The notes under the pieces: model-generated
Databases searched by the model: none
What the model was told of the DNA's origin: nothing
Seen by the model: the letters and a program-made list of their open reading frames with translations, nothing else
Part shown: positions 7,270 to 10,220 of the stretch, piece after piece
Layout: each line of letters begins with the position of its first letter
Position numbering within the stretch: the first letter of the stretch is position 1
Assembly: GCA_946627575.1 (NCBI GenBank)
Contig: CAMOVS010000021.1
Location: 1 to 10,220 of the forward strand
DNA length: 10,220 nt
Direction: 5' to 3'
From: an uncultured Lachnospiraceae bacterium
GTDB taxonomy: Bacteria > Bacillota > Clostridia > Lachnospirales > Lachnospiraceae
Made by a program: the position numbers and the translations under genes

Positions 7270-7295
7270 TGGGAAGAGGACTTCTTTTTCTTTTA
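7255..7295 (+). terminator. Intrinsic terminator of the DUF1836 gene
   Basis: Eleven-base perfect arms AAGAAGTCCTC (7255-7265) and GAGGACTTCTT (7276-7286) enclose a 10-base loop, with TTTTTCTTTTATT running from the end of the right arm. The left arm includes the last codons of the DUF1836 gene, so the stop codon lies in the loop. On the minus strand the hairpin is followed by a poorer T-run, so it mainly ends plus-strand transcription. It also sits at the stop of the convergent yerC-like gene and may block read-through both ways. Confidence 0.88.
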
Positions 7296-7601
7296 TTAAT
7301 CCTGAAGATATTGATCCTGAAGACGGCCAAGCACCAGCTCATAGCCATCCGTTCCATAATTAAGGCATCGGTTAACCCTGCTGATCGTGGCGGTTGATGC
7401 CCCGGTCTTTGTCGCGATTTCCTGATAGGTGGCCCTGCCCCGTAGCATTCTGGCCACTTCGAATCTCTGGGCCAGAGATTGAAGCTCTGACGCCGTGCAC
7501 AGATCTTCCAGAAAGGCCTGGCACTCTTCCTCTGTCTTTAGACTCAGCAAGCCCCTCATCAGGGCCCGGGTCTGCTCTGTAATAATTTCTTTTCTGCTCA
7601 T
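7296..7601 (-). CDS. yerC: YerC/YecD-type TrpR-family transcriptional regulator
   Basis: A 101-residue small regulator of the TrpR-like YerC/YecD family found across Firmicutes. It is all-helical, with a C-terminal helix-turn-helix at about 57-80 (ATYQEIATKTGASTATISRV), followed by the family's typical NRCLNYGTDGYELVL. The middle LCTASELQSLAQRFEVARML is also characteristic. The frame is open upstream to 7721, but I chose ATG 7601 because the family starts there (MSRKEIITEQTRALMR) and AGAGGGA lies at normal distance. Its ligand and regulon are not known to me; family members lack the clear tryptophan-binding assignment of TrpR. It follows the phosphodiesterase gene by 85 bases on the same strand and converges on the DUF1836 gene, sharing the terminator region. 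Confidence 0.9.
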   Translation of the reverse strand: MSRKEIITEQTRALMRGLLSLKTEEECQAFLEDLCTASELQSLAQRFEVARMLRGRATYQEIATKTGASTATISRVNRCLNYGTDGYELVLGRLQDQYLQD

Positions 7602-7627
7602 AAGCCATCCCTCTCTTTTGTAACTGA

Positions 7628-7644
7628 ATGCAGCTGATCTGCAT
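7628..7644. repeat. Small inverted repeat upstream of yerC-like gene
   Basis: ATGCAG and CTGCAT form 6-bp arms around a 5-base spacer, 27 bases upstream of the yerC start. No T-run follows. It could be an autoregulatory site or chance. Confidence 0.2.
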
Positions 7645-7686
7645 AATCCATCCGATCCTTCCCTTTCCTTGCCTGCCGGAATTCCA

Positions 7687-8256
7687 TCAGAACATCTCAT
7701 AGTCCTGAATGTCAAACTCATAAAACTTCATGACCGGAGCCCGGTCAATCAGGTAAAAATGGGGAGTCAGGCGGCCATCATCACCGACCTCTAAAGTGGC
7801 AAATGTAGGACCGGAAGGCTGAAACTGCCGAGGGAGCTCAATGCTGCCGGGATTCATCACGGTAAGAACCTGATCATCGTAGTTCATCTCATGCCAGGCA
7901 GGCCGATGGGTATGCCCGTAAAAAACCACATCCGCTCCCAGCTCCTGGGCCCGTTCTAATAACATACTAAAGCTAAAGCTTACACCATAGCGGTCACCGT
8001 GGGTCACCAGTGCCACATGCCGGTCTCCCAGCTCCAGCAGGGACTCATCCTCCCTCTCAAAATAGAAATCACAATTTCCCCTTGAGCCGTAAACGGAGCA
8101 GCCGGCAAAGTCCTCGATCCTGTCGATAGAGTATTCCACATCGCCACAATGAATGATTCCCCTGATCTCTCCCTTAAAATGTTTAATAACACTCTTAAGA
8201 TTCCTCATGTTGCCGTGGTTATCACTGACGACTAAATATTTCTCACTCATGTCCAT
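7687..8256 (-). CDS. YfcE/YsnB (MJ0936)-family metallophosphodiesterase
   Basis: A cytoplasmic calcineurin-like phosphoesterase of 189 residues. The dinuclear metal-site motifs are all present: SDNHGN (11-16), CGD (37-39), GSRGNCD (57-63), THGD (85-88) and GHTHRP (114-119), then NPGSIELPR (135-143). Family members hydrolyse phosphodiesters in vitro and need Mn or similar metals; the physiological substrate is unsettled. The last 25 or so residues, ending FYEFDIQDYEMF, extend a little past the usual family length. AGGAG lies 4 bases before the first ATG (8256) and 10 before a second in-frame ATG (8250), so the start is ambiguous by two codons. The gene is divergent from murI; in bacilli a ysnB homologue also lies near the glutamate racemase gene. 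The downstream yerC-like gene is probably co-transcribed. Confidence 0.9.
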   Translation of the reverse strand: MDMSEKYLVVSDNHGNMRNLKSVIKHFKGEIRGIIHCGDVEYSIDRIEDFAGCSVYGSRGNCDFYFEREDESLLELGDRHVALVTHGDRYGVSFSFSMLLERAQELGADVVFYGHTHRPAWHEMNYDDQVLTVMNPGSIELPRQFQPSGPTFATLEVGDDGRLTPHFYLIDRAPVMKFYEFDIQDYEMF

Positions 8257-8376
8257 TGATCTCCTGTCATCTACATCAGGTTATGATTGTGACTCCCTAC
8301 TCTTCAGGACAGGTGCACCATCAGGATCTGATGCGCCCCTCTCCTTCATAACAGCTTCAAAGAGCCTGCATAGACA

Positions 8377-8382
8377 ATTATA
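8377..8382 (-). promoter_or_regulatory. Candidate -10 element for the phosphodiesterase gene
   Basis: Read on the minus strand this is a perfect TATAAT, about 120 bases before the phosphodiesterase start. The -35 position at 17 bases (TTTCTT) is poor, so support is limited. It would overlap the murI promoter region back to back. Confidence 0.3.
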
Positions 8383-8383
8383 C

Positions 8384-8412
8384 TTGATTTCACCAAAAAA
8401 AGAAACTATACT
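8384..8412 (+). promoter_or_regulatory. Sigma-A type promoter for murI
   Basis: TTGATT (8384-8389) and TATACT (8407-8412) are 17 bases apart, matching the consensus at 4 of 6 and 5 of 6 positions. The spacer contains an A-run. Transcription would start near 8419, leaving a short leader of about 28 bases with GGAG before the murI ATG. Confidence 0.7.
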
Positions 8413-8446
8413 AGATGGAAATCCCAAAAAAAATGGAGAAGATGAC

Positions 8447-9343
8447 ATGGAAGAGCCTAACAATAAGAGCGATCGTCGCAGCCATCCCATAGGAGTCTTT
8501 GATTCCGGGATGGGAGGAATCAGCGTATTGAGAGAAATAACCGCCTACATGCCCCGGGAGCACTATATCTATGTAGGAGATTCGGCCAATGCTCCCTACG
8601 GCACCAAGCCGGTGGAAAAAGTAAGGGAACTGACCCTGGAACGGATCGGCGGCCTGATTGACAGACATAGGGCCAAGGCCATCGCCGTGGCATGCAATAC
8701 CGCCACCAGCGCTGCCGTAGCCTCTCTTAGAAAGATTTACCCCGACCTTCCTCTGGTGGGGGTTGAGCCCGCTGTCAAGCCGGCTGTCCTGGCCGGCCCT
8801 CATGCAAGGGTTCTGGTCATGGCCACGCCCCGGACTCTCCTGGAAGAAAAGTTCCTTAATCTGGAGCACATCTATGAGGACCGGGCCAGGATTTTTCCTC
8901 TCCCCTGCCCGGGACTGATGGAATACGTGGAGCAGGGTATACTGGACGGCAAAGAGATCCGCAGTTTCCTCCATGAACTGCTGGATCCATATAAAGAAGA
9001 AGGCCTGACCGGTATCGTCCTCGGCTGCACCCACTATCCATTTCTCAAAAAAGTCATATCCGAAGTCACGGACCACAAAATCCCCCTCTTTGACGGAGGG
9101 GAAGGGACAGCCAGGGAGCTTCTTCGCAGGGTGAAGGAGGCAGGTCTCCTGAGAACCAATCCGACAGAGTGCAGGAATCATTCTTCAGAGGTTCCTTCGG
9201 ATTCCGGTCTGAGAGGAAGCATCACCTTCTACAATACCTGCGGGGATCCGGATTATCTTAAACGTTCTATCGAACTTTATAGATATGAAAACCCCCTGGC
9301 AGACCAGCTGGATCTTATCATGGGTGACCTGGAGAATCTCTAG
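8447..9343 (+). CDS. murI: Glutamate racemase
   Basis: MurI interconverts L- and D-glutamate without a cofactor and supplies D-Glu for peptidoglycan. The 298-residue protein is slightly longer than the usual 265-285. It has every signature: IGVFDSGMGGISVLREI (15-31, with Asp19/Ser20), YVGDSANAPYGTK (42-54), VACNTATSAA (81-90, catalytic Cys83), VGVEPAVKPAV (104-114), and GCTHYPFL (193-200, catalytic Cys194 followed by His). The C-terminus continues past the catalytic domain with a Ser/Arg-rich stretch and FYNTCGDPDYLKRSIELY (261-278). The frame opens far upstream at 8153, but that extension crosses the promoter and the divergent gene. I chose ATG 8447, with GGAG eight bases before it. A clear promoter stands just upstream. 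The next gene starts 56 bases after the stop with no terminator between, so they may be co-transcribed. Confidence 0.96.
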   Translation: MEEPNNKSDRRSHPIGVFDSGMGGISVLREITAYMPREHYIYVGDSANAPYGTKPVEKVRELTLERIGGLIDRHRAKAIAVACNTATSAAVASLRKIYPDLPLVGVEPAVKPAVLAGPHARVLVMATPRTLLEEKFLNLEHIYEDRARIFPLPCPGLMEYVEQGILDGKEIRSFLHELLDPYKEEGLTGIVLGCTHYPFLKKVISEVTDHKIPLFDGGEGTARELLRRVKEAGLLRTNPTECRNHSSEVPSDSGLRGSITFYNTCGDPDYLKRSIELYRYENPLADQLDLIMGDLENL

Positions 9344-9399
9344 ATCTCCTGAAGCCATTAGCCACACCCGTTCAATGCATTAAGAATAAGGAGGGAATC

Positions 9400-10220
9400 A
9401 TGAAAAAGAAGAAATACCTGCTCATTATCCCCCTGCTGCTGTTCATAGGACTCTACTATTACATCGCTCTACCGGCCATAAACATTCACAGCCCGGGACT
9501 GTGGAAAGGAATTCTTTTTATCCTGCTTGCCTCTCTCATCCTCTATGTCAGACCCTACATGGCCATAGAGGCCGGAAAAAGCCGAAGAGTTCCTGTCCGG
9601 GTCAGCCTGCCTTGGCATCGGGCTCCTTTCAAGATCCTGGCAGGCATCTTTGGTCTGGTTCTTGTCATCTACCTGGGCGGCAGCCTTCTGTCCTCCCAGA
9701 TCTTTCGAGCAGACGATTACCAGCGTCTGATGAAAGTGGAGCCCAGTGAATTCACCCAGGATATCACCCAGATCTCCTATCAGCAGATCCCCCTTCTGGA
9801 CAAGGACTCCGCTGCCATTCTCGGCGAGCGGAAGATGGGCAGTCTGGTAGATCTGGCTTCCCAGTTCGAGGTAGCGGATGAATACAGCCAGATCAATTAT
9901 CAGGACAATCCGGTCCGGGTTACACCCCTGCGCTATGCTGGTCTGATCAAATGGTTCAACAACCGTAAAACAGGCCTTCCCGGCTACATATCCATCGATA
10001 TGGCAACCAAGAAAACCAGCCTGGTCCGGCTGAAAGAAGGGATGAAATACTCTCCCTACGATCATTTCAGCCGCTATCTGATGCGCCACCTTCGCTTTCA
10101 CTACCCTACTTACATTTTTGACGACATCAGCTTTGAGATCGACGAGGAAGGGACCCCCTGGTGGGTATGCAGCGTGGTGAAATACAAGATCGGCCTTTTT
10201 GGCGGCAAAACCATAGGCCG
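9400..10220 (+). CDS. Conserved membrane protein of unknown function (N-terminal part; continues past window)
   Basis: ATG 9400 follows AGGAGG (9389-9394) at ideal spacing, and the frame stays open for 273 codons to the window end. The N-terminus is basic (MKKKK), followed by three predicted membrane segments at about 6-27, 34-52 and 79-98, with a short basic loop (KSRRVPVRV) before the third. A soluble, probably extracytoplasmic, region then begins with SSQIFRADDYQRLMKVEPSE. Recognisable stretches are QQIPLLDKDSAAILGERKMG (128-147), VRVTPLRYAGLIKWFNNR (172-189) and GLPGYISIDMATKK. I have a sense of this as a Firmicute membrane family of about 500-600 residues, loosely labelled in databases, but cannot name a function. 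Placement behind murI on the same strand hints at, but does not show, a cell-envelope role. Confidence 0.85.
   Translation, partial: MKKKKYLLIIPLLLFIGLYYYIALPAINIHSPGLWKGILFILLASLILYVRPYMAIEAGKSRRVPVRVSLPWHRAPFKILAGIFGLVLVIYLGGSLLSSQIFRADDYQRLMKVEPSEFTQDITQISYQQIPLLDKDSAAILGERKMGSLVDLASQFEVADEYSQINYQDNPVRVTPLRYAGLIKWFNNRKTGLPGYISIDMATKKTSLVRLKEGMKYSPYDHFSRYLMRHLRFHYPTYIFDDISFEIDEEGTPWWVCSVVKYKIGLFGGKTIG

Larger units (their letters stand above)
8257..8446. promoter_or_regulatory. Divergent intergenic region between phosphodiesterase gene and murI
   Basis: These 190 bases hold a strong plus-strand promoter near the murI end and a possible minus-strand -10 element beside it. They also hold a small hairpin (CATCAG/CTGATG, 8319-8333) in what would be the phosphodiesterase leader. 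No gene is supported here; short frames crossing it are not family-like. Confidence 0.55.

Noticed and set aside
8319..8333. Hairpin CATCAG/CTGATG in the phosphodiesterase leader, considered as a terminator or riboswitch element
   Set aside because: The stem is only six pairs with a three-base loop, no T-run follows, and nothing resembles a known riboswitch.
8153..8446. A 98-codon N-terminal extension of MurI
   Set aside because: It crosses the divergent gene and the murI promoter and has no homology to racemases; ATG 8447 has its own ribosome binding site.
8411..9181. A 256-codon minus-strand open frame
   Set aside because: It is antisense to murI, which has all racemase signatures; this frame shows no recognisable domain.
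9469..10101. A 210-codon minus-strand open frame
   Set aside because: It is antisense to the membrane protein, which has an ideal ribosome binding site and coherent membrane segments.

Overview
The window looks like chromosomal DNA of a Gram-positive anaerobe of the Clostridia, most plausibly Lachnospiraceae-like. This is inferred from gene content (a DUF1836 regulator, a YerC/TrpR-like regulator, a YfcE/YsnB-type phosphodiesterase, MurI, LarB), strong AGGAGG-type ribosome binding sites and roughly balanced base composition. I see no rRNA, tRNA, CRISPR array, transposase, integrase or phage gene.

Region 1 (1-5155, minus strand) is the least ordinary part. Two very large genes overlap by four bases (ATGA). 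The upstream gene encodes an 863-residue protein with an intact PEP-synthase/PPDK-type ATP-grasp module. It has a RecA/KaiC-like N-terminal region without a P-loop, and none of the phosphohistidine or PEP-barrel domains of true PEP synthase. The downstream gene (at least 855 residues, cut by the window edge) encodes a helical HEAT-like region of about 550 residues, then a NadD/CoaD-type nucleotidyltransferase domain, then a region resembling a GNAT acetyltransferase. The function of the pair is unknown to me.

Region 2 (5239-6433, minus strand) holds larB, for the first step of nickel-pincer nucleotide synthesis, followed closely by a CsoR-family metal-sensing repressor with a histidine-rich N-terminus. 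All four minus-strand genes from larB to the left edge run the same way with short gaps and no clear terminator, so read-through is possible.

Region 3 (6434-7295) is a divergent regulatory region with a perfect 7-bp dyad. It is followed by a plus-strand DUF1836 transcription factor ending in a strong intrinsic terminator.

Region 4 (7296-8256, minus strand) carries a YfcE/YsnB metallophosphodiesterase followed by a YerC-type TrpR-family regulator, probably one unit. Region 5 (8257-10220, plus strand) has a good sigma-A promoter driving murI (glutamate racemase, peptidoglycan precursor supply). A partial conserved membrane protein follows and continues off the right edge.

Apart from the left-hand two-gene cassette and the likely nickel-linked regulator next to larB, the window is ordinary core-type clostridial housekeeping and regulation.
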